From NCBI GenBank assembly GCA_904382605.1, contig CAJFJA010000003.1:62001-126000 (forward strand): a stretch of DNA of 64,000 bases, read 5' to 3'. The notes below the pieces were generated by a model. The model was given only the letters and a program-made list of their open reading frames with translations, was not told the origin of the DNA and did not search any database. Positions 1 through 10,054 of the stretch are shown in pieces (the first letter of the stretch is position 1; each line of letters begins with the position of its first letter). Both the position numbers and the translations under genes were made by a program. This DNA is from Candidatus Alloclostridium intestinigallinarum. GTDB taxonomy: Bacteria; Bacillota; Clostridia; Christensenellales; UBA3700.

Positions 1-2567
<2,567 letters not shown>

Positions 2568-2573
2568 TTAATC

Positions 2574-2617
2574 ATTATAACATATATTCTATATAAAAGC
2601 CATACTTTTGTACAAAA
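2574..2617 (-). promoter_or_regulatory. Putative lacZ promoter and upstream palindrome
   Basis: On the minus strand a good -10 box TATAAT (2579-2574) lies about 50 nt upstream of the lacZ ATG, with no good -35. Just upstream is the perfect 12-bp palindrome TTTTGTACAAAA (2606-2617). A weak -35 plus a palindrome suggests control by a regulator, which is inference. Confidence 0.4.
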
Positions 2618-2670
2618 TATTGCGCCTTTCGGGTTTCGGGACGTTTTTGCGGCGCAGGCGCGCGGATAAA

Positions 2671-2713
2671 GTTGCAAAAGCAACTTGACGGACGGGGATA
2701 TATCTGTTATAAT
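2671..2713 (+). promoter_or_regulatory. copA promoter with adjoining inverted repeat
   Basis: TTGACG (2685-2690) and TATAAT (2708-2713) are separated by 17 bp. The inverted repeat GTTGCAAAAGCAAC (2671-2684) abuts the -35 box, a typical operator or activator position. A similar palindrome, GTTGCAATTGCAAC, occurs upstream of pflB at 30871. The binding protein is unknown, and the site does not resemble the CopY or CsoR consensus as I know them. Confidence 0.65.
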
Positions 2714-2747
2714 GGACTATAATAAAGTTAAGAGAGGCTAACAGGGG

Positions 2748-5324
2748 TTGAAGACGCTCACTTTCAATGTAGAGGGAATGACGTGCGTGGTATGTTCTTC
2801 CGCGGTGGAAAAGGCGCTCAAAGCGCTGCCCACCGCCGAGGGCGTCGCCGTGAATTTCGCCTCCGGCAAGGCGGTTATTTCCTACGACGAAAACGTGATT
2901 TCGGAAGCCGACGTCGCCGCCGCCGTGACCAGGGCGGGGTATAAGCCGGTGATAGGACAGGTAAAGAAGGAGAAAAAGCGCGACTTCGCGCAGATAAAGC
3001 TGATAATATCCTTCGTGCTGGGCATGGCGCTTTTGCTGTGGGCGATGCTTCCCATGATAGGCGTGCCTTATCCTTCCGCAATTTCGCCCGATGAGGGCAC
3101 TTTGGCTTTTGCCACCGTCCAGCTTATACTGTGCGTTCCCGTACCTCTGCTCAATTTCGGGTATTATATACGCGGCTTCAGAAATCTTTTCAGATTAAAG
3201 CCGAATATGGACAGCCTGATAGCCGTATCCACGACCGCCGCGTTCGTGTACAGCCTTTACAACTACGTGCGCATATGCACGGGCGTGGAAGGGCTGGGGC
3301 ACTCGCTGTATTTCGAGTCCGTTTCCGTGATAATCGCGCTCATATCGCTGGGCAAGTATCTGGAACACCGCTCCCTGCAAAGGACGGGCAGCGCGATAGC
3401 CGCCCTTACCGCGCTCACTCCCAAGGTGGCTACGGTCATACGCGGCGGAAAGCAGCTTATAATACCTTCCGAACAGGTCGTTACGGGCGATACGGTGCTG
3501 GTCAAAGCGGGAGAAAGTTTCTGCTGTGACGGCGAGATAATCGAAGGCAGCGGCGAGGTGAACGAGAGTATGCTCACGGGCGAAAGCATGCCCGTGGATA
3601 AGGCTCCGGGCGACAAGGTGTTCGGCGGCACGATAAACGGCAGCGGCACGCTTACTTTCCGCGCGGAGGGCGTGGGAGCGGACACGGCTCTTGCCAAAAT
3701 AATAAAGATGGTGGAGGACGCGCAGAACTCCAAGGCGCCCATCGCCAAACTTGCGGACAAGATAGCCGGGGTATTCGTGCCCGTGGTCATGGCAATTGCC
3801 GTTATCGCCGCAATCGTATGGGGAGCAGTCGGGCAGACTGCGGCGTTCTGTATGCAGATATTCGTGGCGGTGCTGGTCATCGCGTGCCCCTGTTCGCTGG
3901 GACTTGCCACGCCCACGGCGATTATTACGGGTACGGGCAGGGCGGCAAGGCGAGGCGTGCTGTTCAAGAATGCGGAAGCTCTGCAAAAACTCGCGGGCGT
4001 GAACTGTGTGGTGTTCGACAAGACGGGCACTATTACGGAAGGCAAACCGAAGGTCACCGACTTTGCCGGGAGCGACAGGGCGGTTGCGCTCGGCACGGCC
4101 GCCGCGCTGGAAAGTATGTCCACCCACCCGCTCGCCGTTGCCGTATGCGACGCGGCAAGCGAAGAGGGCGCGCCGTCCTATACCGCCGAGGGCGTAACCA
4201 ACGTGCCCGGATTCGGGTTGTACGGATATATCGGCGGCGAAAAAACGCTTGCCGGCAAGGAAGGCTACCTGACTTCCCAGGGAGTGGACGTTTCCGCGTT
4301 CGCCGGTGAAATAGAGCGTATGCAGTCGGAGGGCAAAACCGCCGTGTGCGTGGCGAAGGGCGGAGTCGTCCTGGGCGTTTTCGGCATATCCGACACGATA
4401 AAGGAAGGCGCCGCGAAGGTGTGCGGCGAGCTTGCGAAACTGAATATCCGCACGGTAATGCTCACGGGCGACAACGCCGTCACCGCGCAGGCGATGGCGC
4501 GGCAGGCGGGCATTACCGAAGTCATCGCGCAGGTGCTTCCGGGAGAAAAGGCGGAGAAAATCAAAAACTTGCAGCAGTCGGGCTTTAAGTGCCTTATGGT
4601 GGGCGACGGAATAAACGACGCGCCCGCCTTGGCGCAGGCGGACGTGGGCATGGCGATCGGCGCGGGCAGCGATACGGCCGTGGAATGTGCGGACGTGGTG
4701 CTTGTGGGCAACAGTCTTTCCGCCTGCACGGACGCGGTTCTGATAAGCCGCGCGACCATGCGCAACGTCAAAGAAAATCTGTTCTGGGCATTTATCTACA
4801 ACATAATCGGCATACCTTTTGCGGCGGGCGTAGTTTACGCGCTGGGAGGGGTGCTGCTCAATCCCATGATAGCCGCGCTTGCGATGAGCCTTTCTTCCGT
4901 GTGCGTCGTATCCAACGCGCTCAGGCTTTCGGCATACAATGCCGACAAGGCGCGCGCCCGCCTGGACGGAACTTTGGACGAGTGGAAGAAAAAGCGCAGA
5001 CGTGACAAAAAGGCGGCGAAGGAGAGGAAAAGGCAGGCGAAACTTGCCTGCGCTTCGGGAGTCTGCCCGATAAATACGGATAATTCAACAAGCCCCGAAA
5101 GGGACGAGGAGGGATATATGAAACTTACAATAGGCGTGGACGGAATGATGTGCGCGCATTGCGAAGCCCGCGTAAGCGGCGCTCTGGAAGCGTTGGACGG
5201 CGTGAAGAAGGCAAAAGCCAGCGCAAAAGACAAAAATGTCGTCGTAAAGTTTGACGAAGACAAGGTGGACGTAGTAAAATTGAAAAAAACCATAGAGGAG
5301 CAGGGTTACAAGGTAACCGACTAG
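2748..5324 (+). CDS. copA: Copper-translocating P1B-type ATPase with C-terminal CopZ-like domain
   Basis: Exports Cu(I) across the cytoplasmic membrane with ATP. Order of parts: N-terminal heavy-metal domain with MTCVVC (about residues 10-15); transmembrane helices; actuator loop with TGES; the intramembrane metal site CPC at residues 380-382; phosphorylation motif DKTGT with Asp424; GDGIND hinge; last helices; a basic linker; and a second heavy-metal domain with GMMCAHC that makes up the last 68 residues. C-terminal fusion of a chaperone-like domain is uncommon, since such domains are usually N-terminal or separate. The start is TTG at 2748, preceded by AGAGAGG. An internal ATG with a strong ribosome-binding site could release the last domain (see 5118-5324). 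The stop lies 1 nt before aroF, so the two are probably co-translated. Confidence 0.93.
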   Translation: MKTLTFNVEGMTCVVCSSAVEKALKALPTAEGVAVNFASGKAVISYDENVISEADVAAAVTRAGYKPVIGQVKKEKKRDFAQIKLIISFVLGMALLLWAMLPMIGVPYPSAISPDEGTLAFATVQLILCVPVPLLNFGYYIRGFRNLFRLKPNMDSLIAVSTTAAFVYSLYNYVRICTGVEGLGHSLYFESVSVIIALISLGKYLEHRSLQRTGSAIAALTALTPKVATVIRGGKQLIIPSEQVVTGDTVLVKAGESFCCDGEIIEGSGEVNESMLTGESMPVDKAPGDKVFGGTINGSGTLTFRAEGVGADTALAKIIKMVEDAQNSKAPIAKLADKIAGVFVPVVMAIAVIAAIVWGAVGQTAAFCMQIFVAVLVIACPCSLGLATPTAIITGTGRAARRGVLFKNAEALQKLAGVNCVVFDKTGTITEGKPKVTDFAGSDRAVALGTAAALESMSTHPLAVAVCDAASEEGAPSYTAEGVTNVPGFGLYGYIGGEKTLAGKEGYLTSQGVDVSAFAGEIERMQSEGKTAVCVAKGGVVLGVFGISDTIKEGAAKVCGELAKLNIRTVMLTGDNAVTAQAMARQAGITEVIAQVLPGEKAEKIKNLQQSGFKCLMVGDGINDAPALAQADVGMAIGAGSDTAVECADVVLVGNSLSACTDAVLISRATMRNVKENLFWAFIYNIIGIPFAAGVVYALGGVLLNPMIAALAMSLSSVCVVSNALRLSAYNADKARARLDGTLDEWKKKRRRDKKAAKERKRQAKLACASGVCPINTDNSTSPERDEEGYMKLTIGVDGMMCAHCEARVSGALEALDGVKKAKASAKDKNVVVKFDEDKVDVVKLKKTIEEQGYKVTD
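5118..5324 (+). CDS. copZ: Possible internally initiated CopZ-like chaperone within copA
   Basis: In frame with copA, ATG at 5118 is preceded by GAGGAGGGA at good spacing. From it the last 68 residues form one complete heavy-metal-associated domain (MxCxxC as GMMCAHC, ending in EQGYKVTD), the size of a free CopZ chaperone. The residues just before it, rich in Asp, Glu, Ser and Pro, look like an unstructured linker or a former intergenic stretch. It may be a real second product, as E. coli copA also yields a separate chaperone (there by frameshifting), or a relic of two genes that fused. Only the sequence signals are observed; expression is inferred. Confidence 0.5.
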   Translation: MKLTIGVDGMMCAHCEARVSGALEALDGVKKAKASAKDKNVVVKFDEDKVDVVKLKKTIEEQGYKVTD

Positions 5325-5325
5325 T

Positions 5326-6354
5326 ATGTTAAAGAAAGTAAAGACGCTGCTTTCTTCAGAGGAAGTCAAGCAGTTCACCCCGGTAAGCGAAAAGCTGCGT
5401 GCAATCAAGGAAGACAGGGACAGACAGGCGGAAGCCATACTGACGGGCGCGGACAAGCGCAAGATGCTTATCATCGGTCCGTGTTCCGCGGACAACGAGG
5501 ACGCCGTGTGCGATTACGTCGCGCGCCTTGCAAAGGTGGCGGACGAGGTAAAGGATAAGTTCCTTATCATTCCGCGCATATACACAAACAAGCCGCGCAC
5601 CCGCGGCGAGGGATATAAGGGCATTTTGCACAATCCCGACCCCCACAACTCCGCCACGGACATCCAGGCGGGTATTATCGCGCTCAGAAAAATGCACATA
5701 CGCGCCATATCCGAAAGCGGACTTTCCAGCGCGGACGAAATGCTTTACCCCGACAACCACGTGTATCTGGACGACCTTCTTACCTACGTGGCTATCGGCG
5801 CAAGGAGCACGGAAGACCAGCAGCACAGGCTTGTGGCGAGCGGCATAGACCTGCCCGCGGGCTTCAAGAACCCCATGAACGGAAGCGTGCGCGTGACGAT
5901 AAATTCCATATACGCCGCGCAGATTCCCAACGAATTCAAGTACAGGCAGTACCAGGTAAAGACAGAGGGCAACCCGTACGCGCATATGATATTGCGCGGC
6001 GGCGTGGACGTGTACAACAACAACTTCCCCAACTACCATTACGAGGACGTCACGAACGCCATCGAGCTTTACGAGGCGAGCGGACTGAAAAATCCCGCCA
6101 TTATAATAGACACCAACCACTCCAACAGCGGCAAGAAGTATCTTGAACAGGTGCGTATCGCCAAGGAGATATTCACCAATATGCAGTGGTCGGAAAAAAT
6201 GCACGCCTACGTAAAGGGACTTCTGATAGAAAGCTACATACAGGACGGCGCGCAGCCCGTCACAGGCAACGAGTACGGCAAGTCCGTGACCGACGCCTGC
6301 CTGGGGTGGGATAAAACTTATCGCCTCATCTGCGATTTGGCTAGTATGTTATAG
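5326..6354 (+). CDS. aroF: 3-deoxy-7-phosphoheptulonate synthase (type I, AroG-like)
   Basis: DAHP synthase condenses phosphoenolpyruvate with erythrose 4-phosphate, the first step of the shikimate pathway to aromatic amino acids. At 342 residues it matches the type I-alpha family. GPCSADNED, a KPRT-containing loop with GYKG, and a late DTNHSNSGKK segment are the active-site signatures. The ATG is 1 nt after the copA stop, so translation is probably coupled although the functions are unrelated. A terminator follows directly. Whether it is inhibited by Phe, Tyr or Trp cannot be judged here; the choice of symbol aroF rather than aroG is conventional. Confidence 0.92.
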   Translation: MLKKVKTLLSSEEVKQFTPVSEKLRAIKEDRDRQAEAILTGADKRKMLIIGPCSADNEDAVCDYVARLAKVADEVKDKFLIIPRIYTNKPRTRGEGYKGILHNPDPHNSATDIQAGIIALRKMHIRAISESGLSSADEMLYPDNHVYLDDLLTYVAIGARSTEDQQHRLVASGIDLPAGFKNPMNGSVRVTINSIYAAQIPNEFKYRQYQVKTEGNPYAHMILRGGVDVYNNNFPNYHYEDVTNAIELYEASGLKNPAIIIDTNHSNSGKKYLEQVRIAKEIFTNMQWSEKMHAYVKGLLIESYIQDGAQPVTGNEYGKSVTDACLGWDKTYRLICDLASML

Positions 6355-6378
6355 GCGGAAACCGTTAATTCAAAAATA

Positions 6379-6415
6379 TACGGGCGGCAAACGTATTGCC
6401 GTCCGTAATTTTTTC
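6379..6415 (+). terminator. Rho-independent terminator after aroF
   Basis: Stem ACGGGCGGCAA / TTGCCGTCCGT with a short loop, followed by a T run. It lies about 25 nt after the aroF stop. Confidence 0.85.
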
Positions 6416-6438
6416 ATACACTTTTTCCGCCCGCGAGG

Positions 6439-6561
6439 GCACCGCATATAAGGCGCGTGATACTTTGTCAAAGCAGTTTTTTTTCTCAGGTTACGTACGC
6501 CGAGTACGCGCCCATCGCAAAAAACTACTTTTCCTCGTCTGACACGCCTTCTCTGCGGTGC
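6439..6561. repeat. Long imperfect hairpin element
   Basis: A 123-bp imperfect palindrome. Its left arm GCACCGCATATAAGGCG pairs with a right arm ending CTTCTCTGCGGTGC, and the apex holds GTACGCCGAGTAC. The layout resembles the 160-bp hairpin family at 23669, 51408 and 56881, with unrelated outer arms. It lies between the aroF terminator and the next repeat cluster. Confidence 0.5.
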
Positions 6562-6654
6562 GTTTAAGCGTAGCAAAAAAGCGGTAAAAATAATGGCATT
6601 GCGAAGAATAAAGAAAAGTCTTTTGTTTTGTCGTTGCAGGGGGGTAAGTGGTGA

Positions 6655-6930
6655 AGCGCACTGCGCTTCCGTCCCACGCTCCCGGCGGCTCGCCGCGCAA
6701 AGAAAACACTATCAAATAATACCTTTGTTATTTCAAGGCGGTTAGGGGGTGGAGCGTCCCACGCTCCCGGTGCGTTTGGTTGCGGCTTTTAACAAGGAAA
6801 AATTAAAGGCATTGCGAAGATATTAGCTTTGAAATTCCGCATTGTTCTTTCAAAGAGTAATCAGCCTGCGGCGGCTCGCCGCGGTGGAGCGCCACGCGCT
6901 CCCGGCTCGCCGCAGTCACGCGCTCCCGGT
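6655..6930. repeat. Cluster of GC-rich hairpin modules
   Basis: Contains three variants of a GGTGGAGCG...CGCTCCC hairpin (near 6655, 6749 and 6880), two GGCGGCTCGCCGC hairpins, and the linking text TAATCAGCCTGCGG at about 6857. The same modules recur near 9.0, 30.5, 34.8-35.4 and 61-62.8 kb. I see no gene in 6416-6945. Confidence 0.75.
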
Positions 6931-6945
6931 GCGTTTGCAAGTAAT

Positions 6946-7839
6946 TTAACTGAAATATTTATCCAAAGCGAGGACCAGATTCGCCATAAATCTGTTCAGA
7001 AGCGCGTCCTGCGCTCTGCCTATATCGGCGTACCATTCGGCCTCGGCAAAGGCGGCGTAGCAGGCGGATTTGAGTTCGAAGTTTTGCGAGAGGGGGCGAA
7101 GGACGGCGTAATTTTGCAAAAGGTTATAGCGGTCGCCGCCGTTTTCGCGCAGTTGGAACAGTTCGTATTCGCTGTCGCCCCACATGGAATTTATGGGGTC
7201 TATCATGCACAAATAGCTGCCGCTGTTTATCATTATGTTTTCCGCGTTCAGGTCGCCGTGGACAAGAGCGGGATATTCCGGCTCGCCGAAAATGCCGTCG
7301 AAGCGCGCGAACACGTTTTCCAGAAGAAGAGGCACGTCTTTGGAAAAGAGTTTGCCGCGCGCCGCGTTTTCTATTTTCAAAAACTGCCGCGAGGCGATAT
7401 TTTTGTAACATTCGCGCCAGGTAGGGTATCTGCCGCCGCCCAGGTCGGCTTCGCTTAAAATCTGCCCGTAGCCCGTTCCGCGGCAGGAGTGGAGTTTGGC
7501 TATATCCGCCGCCGCCTGCTTGCCTATACGCGTAAAGTTGCAGCCCGACGGCGGTCTGGAAGCGTTGCCGCCGCATATGTACTCCATGACAAGACAGTTG
7601 CCGCCGTATAACGAGTATATCTGCGGCAGTTTCACGTCCGCCTTTTGCAGGGCGGAATACCACAACTTTTCCTTTTCCGCGTCGTATGGATTGCGGAAAA
7701 CTTTTACCGCGGCGCGGAAGGGCGGGTTAGGAAAACTGGCGCAGAAAACGCTTCCGAAAGCTCCTTCCCCCACGCGGAAGATAGAGTTTACGGAAGTCGA
7801 AAATACGCTTGAAATTGCCTGCCTTGCCGCATTTTCCAT
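6946..7839 (-). CDS. Fructosamine-kinase/aminoglycoside-phosphotransferase-like kinase
   Basis: A 297-residue small-molecule kinase of the APH/fructosamine-kinase fold. The N-lobe has a glycine-rich loop (GEGAFGSVF) and a Lys in AAVKVF. The C-lobe has the catalytic loop HGDLNAENIM and the metal-binding IDP. Fructosamine kinases phosphorylate sugars on glycated amines so that they can be removed; the real substrate here is not known. ATG at 7839 is preferred, with an in-frame TTG at 7857 as alternative, because the promoter's -10 box overlaps codons between the two. That promoter predicts a transcript beginning at or near the ATG. Ends just inside a repeat cluster, with its own stop. Confidence 0.75.
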   Translation of the reverse strand: MENAARQAISSVFSTSVNSIFRVGEGAFGSVFCASFPNPPFRAAVKVFRNPYDAEKEKLWYSALQKADVKLPQIYSLYGGNCLVMEYICGGNASRPPSGCNFTRIGKQAAADIAKLHSCRGTGYGQILSEADLGGGRYPTWRECYKNIASRQFLKIENAARGKLFSKDVPLLLENVFARFDGIFGEPEYPALVHGDLNAENIMINSGSYLCMIDPINSMWGDSEYELFQLRENGGDRYNLLQNYAVLRPLSQNFELKSACYAAFAEAEWYADIGRAQDALLNRFMANLVLALDKYFS

Positions 7840-7845
7840 ACCTTT

Positions 7846-7874
7846 ATCATACCACAAAGGTCGGTAAAATTCAA
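7846..7874 (-). promoter_or_regulatory. Promoter implying a leaderless transcript
   Basis: TTGAAT (7874-7869), a 17-bp spacer, then TATGAT (7851-7846) with GTGG before it. The -10 ends 6 nt before the ATG at 7839, which places +1 at about the start codon. Confidence 0.65.
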
Positions 7875-7889
7875 TAAACGGCGCTGAAT

Positions 7890-8684
7890 TTACGCGTTTT
7901 TCGATGAAAATTCGTCCTTTTCGGGCTTTTCCTCCGCCTTTTCGCCGCAGGTATCGTCCCTTTCGGAGCGCGCAGGGGTGTTTTCTCCGCCGTCCGCAAT
8001 CAGGTTACCGTCCGTATTTTCGGGAGCAGGGGCGGAATTTTCGCGTTTTTCCGCACTTTTTTCCGAGTCGGCAGTTTCGACGGAGCGGTTTTCTTTTTGC
8101 GGTCTGACGAGCAGAAGCGAGCCTACGTTAAAGCGCGCGGCTATCTTGTCCAGCCGTATTACATACGTGAGAAGAATTGCGATTGCACAGCCTATTACGC
8201 CCTGCAGAATGTCTATGGGAAGTTGCAGCGTCGCGCCGGCAAGGCGTGTTGCCGGGGAGTCGCCTTCGCCCCAGAACAGCACGTTCGTGCCGAAGTAACC
8301 CGTCGCCATGATAACGGCGGAAAGCACCATTGCGGCAATGCCCAGCGCTACCTGAAGAGAAATATGTTTGCGCGCGACTTTGGGAATTACGTATTTGATG
8401 AGCGCGCCGCACACCGCGCCTTCCACCGCCTTTATCACCAGGGTGAAGGCGAAGGTCGCGGGGAATACTATAAGGTCGGCAAGCATTGCGCCCAGTCCGC
8501 CCGCGATTGCCGCGACCGCGGGACCGAAAAGCGCGCCCGCGGTAAGCACCATAGCGTCTCCCAGATTTACGTAGGCGGAGCCGAGATTGATTCCGATAAA
8601 CGTGAATGCCATTACAAGTCCCGTCATAACGCCCGTTACGGCTATGCTCAGGACCACGCGCCTTGATTTTGCCACTTGTTTCAT
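7890..8684 (-). CDS. ribU: ECF transporter S component, probably for riboflavin
   Basis: Substrate-binding membrane subunit of an energy-coupling-factor vitamin importer; it would work with ATPase and T subunits encoded elsewhere. Hydrophobic helices fill about residues 10-190, with the S-component-like stretch YVNLGDAMVLTAGALFGP, and are followed by a hydrophilic, Glu- and Lys-rich tail of about 70 residues that is unusual for the family. The substrate is assigned from the FMN riboswitch directly upstream (8771-8897), a strong contextual sign of flavin transport. ATG follows CGGAGG. The symbol is given for function; sequence similarity to classical RibU was not tested. Confidence 0.8.
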   Translation of the reverse strand: MKQVAKSRRVVLSIAVTGVMTGLVMAFTFIGINLGSAYVNLGDAMVLTAGALFGPAVAAIAGGLGAMLADLIVFPATFAFTLVIKAVEGAVCGALIKYVIPKVARKHISLQVALGIAAMVLSAVIMATGYFGTNVLFWGEGDSPATRLAGATLQLPIDILQGVIGCAIAILLTYVIRLDKIAARFNVGSLLLVRPQKENRSVETADSEKSAEKRENSAPAPENTDGNLIADGGENTPARSERDDTCGEKAEEKPEKDEFSSKNA

Positions 8685-8727
8685 AGGTAAAACCTCCGAA
8701 AAGAAATTGACAAAATATTCTATGAAT

Positions 8728-8760
8728 AAAGGCGCGTCCCTTGGAAAGACGCGCCTTGAA
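8728..8760 (-). terminator. Terminator of the FMN riboswitch expression platform
   Basis: On the minus strand AAGGCGCGTC pairs with GACGCGCCTT across a short loop and is followed by TATTC. It stands between the aptamer and the start codon, as in attenuating FMN switches. The T run is short. Confidence 0.75.
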
Positions 8761-8770
8761 AAGCAAAGCT

Positions 8771-8897
8771 GTTTCTTTCCCGATCTGACTTTACAGGCGG
8801 TTGCGGAATCTCACCGCATCAACTGACGGGGCTGTAGGACTTGTCCGCTCTAGGCGGCATTACCTCCGGTCGGCTTAAAAGCCTGCCCAAAGAATAT
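8771..8897 (-). ncRNA. FMN riboswitch (RFN element)
   Basis: Minus-strand text matches the RFN pattern in order: TTTGGGCAGG, CCGACCGGAGGTAATGC, GCGGACAAGTCC, GATGCGGTGAGATTCCG, then TAAAGTCAGATCGGGA and GAAAGAAAC. Binding of FMN should favour the downstream terminator and switch off the transporter gene. Confidence 0.92.
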
Positions 8898-8909
8898 TTT
8901 GTTGAAATA

Positions 8910-8938
8910 ACTATATCACCGCGCGACGCGGCTGTCAA
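8910..8938 (-). promoter_or_regulatory. Promoter of the riboswitch-transporter transcript
   Basis: TTGACA (8938-8933), 17-bp spacer, TATAGT (8915-8910), placing the transcript start just before the aptamer. Confidence 0.75.
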
Positions 8939-9001
8939 GCACATTTGCGGAATTTACCCGTACCCAACCTCAGTAGAACACTTTAATCGTACTGCTTTCG
9001 G

Positions 9002-9103
9002 GCGGCGAGCCGCCGCAGGCTGATAATTCTACGAAGAAAGCAATTCGGCATTATTGCTCGGTTACTTCGCAGATTATCATGGGTGGAGCGCCACGCGCTC
9101 CCG
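9002..9103. repeat. Hairpin module, copy 1, nested in the MITE-like element
   Basis: Starts with GCGGCGAGCCGCC and ends with GGAGCGCCACGCGCTCC, two GC hairpins. Between them TGATAATTCTACGAAG is complementary to CTTCGCAGATTATCA. In the copy at 23.4 kb the site holds only about 10 unrelated bases. Confidence 0.75.
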
Positions 9104-9141
9104 CAATCTGTCGACTTGTTGTAGGTTACTACAACTGCGCG

Positions 9142-9243
9142 GCGGCGAGCCGCCGCAGGCTGATTACTCTGCGAAGAAAGCAATTCGGCATTGTCGCTTA
9201 GTTACTTCGCAGATTATCATGGGTGGAGCGCCACGCGCTCCCG
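9142..9243. repeat. Hairpin module, copy 2, nested in the MITE-like element
   Basis: Nearly identical to the module at 9002-9103 and in the same orientation. It replaces about 34 bp that are present in the 23.4-kb copy of the host element. Confidence 0.75.
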
Positions 9244-9440
9244 CTGAAAGCGAGGCATTTTACAACCCGACATATACACATATTTTATATTTCACTGTAA
9301 AATGTGTTCTACTGAGGTTGGGTACGGGTATGCGGAAGAAAAAATCCGCGCGGCAAAGCGCGGTGTCACCCGCTCCGCGGCGCACGAATATATTTGTATG
9401 TGCGAAAGTTTTGCCGCAATATTTGACACGGAGGTAGATT

Positions 9441-10046
9441 ATGGGCGACAATATCTATATAGACAAAAACGCGGTGGTGGAAGAAGGCGCGACCATATTC
9501 CCCAACAACTACATAGGCGCGGGCAGCGTTATCAAGTCCGGCGCGGTACTGCGCCCCAACAATATAATAGAAGGCAGTATAGTGGAGCGCGGGGCGGTGG
9601 TGACGGCAAGCGTGCTCGAAGGCGCGCATATCGGCGAGGGCGCGCAGGTCGGACCTTTCTGCTATATGCGGCAGGGCGCGAATGTGGGCGCGAACTGCAA
9701 GGCGGGCGATTTCGTGGAGATAAAAAACGCGACTTTGGGCGACGGGAGCAAGGCTTCCCACCTTGCCTATATCGGCGACGTGGATATAGGAAAGGAATGC
9801 AACGTGGGTTGCGGAGTCATCTTCGTCAACTACGACGGCAGGCACAAGCACCGCTCCAGCGTGGGCGACAGGGCGTTTATAGGCAGTAACTGCAACGTGA
9901 TTGCGCCCGTGAACGTGGGCGACGACGCCTATATCGCCGCAGGGACCACGATAACGGAGGACGTGCCGCCGGCGGCGCTCGTGATAGGCAGGTCGAGGCA
10001 GATTGTGAAGGAAGGCAAAGCCATAGGAAAGTTCAGACTGTTGTGA
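9441..10046 (+). CDS. Stand-alone GlmU-type acetyltransferase domain (left-handed beta-helix)
   Basis: A 201-residue hexapeptide-repeat protein matching the C-terminal half of GlmU, which acetylates glucosamine 1-phosphate with acetyl-CoA. Visible landmarks are GDFVEIKN, KASHLAYIGD (the His equivalent to the GlmU catalytic base), GCGVIFVNYDG, FIGSNCNVIAPV and IAAGTTITEDVP. The N-terminal uridylyltransferase half is absent, so that step must be encoded elsewhere. ATG follows ACGGAGG. The next gene, glmM, starts 8 nt after the stop and makes the substrate, which supports the assignment. A gene split like this is typical of archaea and rarer in bacteria (general knowledge). Alternatively it could acetylate another sugar phosphate. 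Confidence 0.85.
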   Translation: MGDNIYIDKNAVVEEGATIFPNNYIGAGSVIKSGAVLRPNNIIEGSIVERGAVVTASVLEGAHIGEGAQVGPFCYMRQGANVGANCKAGDFVEIKNATLGDGSKASHLAYIGDVDIGKECNVGCGVIFVNYDGRHKHRSSVGDRAFIGSNCNVIAPVNVGDDAYIAAGTTITEDVPPAALVIGRSRQIVKEGKAIGKFRLL

Positions 10047-10054
10047 GGGTGAAA

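Larger units (their letters stand above)
8955..9330. mobile_element. MITE-like element with 27-bp perfect terminal inverted repeats, carrying two inserted modules
   Basis: Ends are perfect inverted repeats of 27 bp beginning TACCCGTACCCAACCTCAGT. A TGCGGAA stretch stands close outside both ends and may be a target duplication, though on the left two extra T's intervene. A second, 216-bp copy at 23355-23570 lacks the two ~100-bp segments at 9002-9103 and 9142-9243. No reading frame encodes a transposase. The element fills most of the space between the riboswitch promoter and the glmU-like gene. Confidence 0.8.

Noticed and set aside
8955-9330. Insertion sequence with transposase
   Set aside because: Good inverted repeats, but at 376 and 216 bp neither copy can encode a transposase, so it is at most a non-autonomous element.
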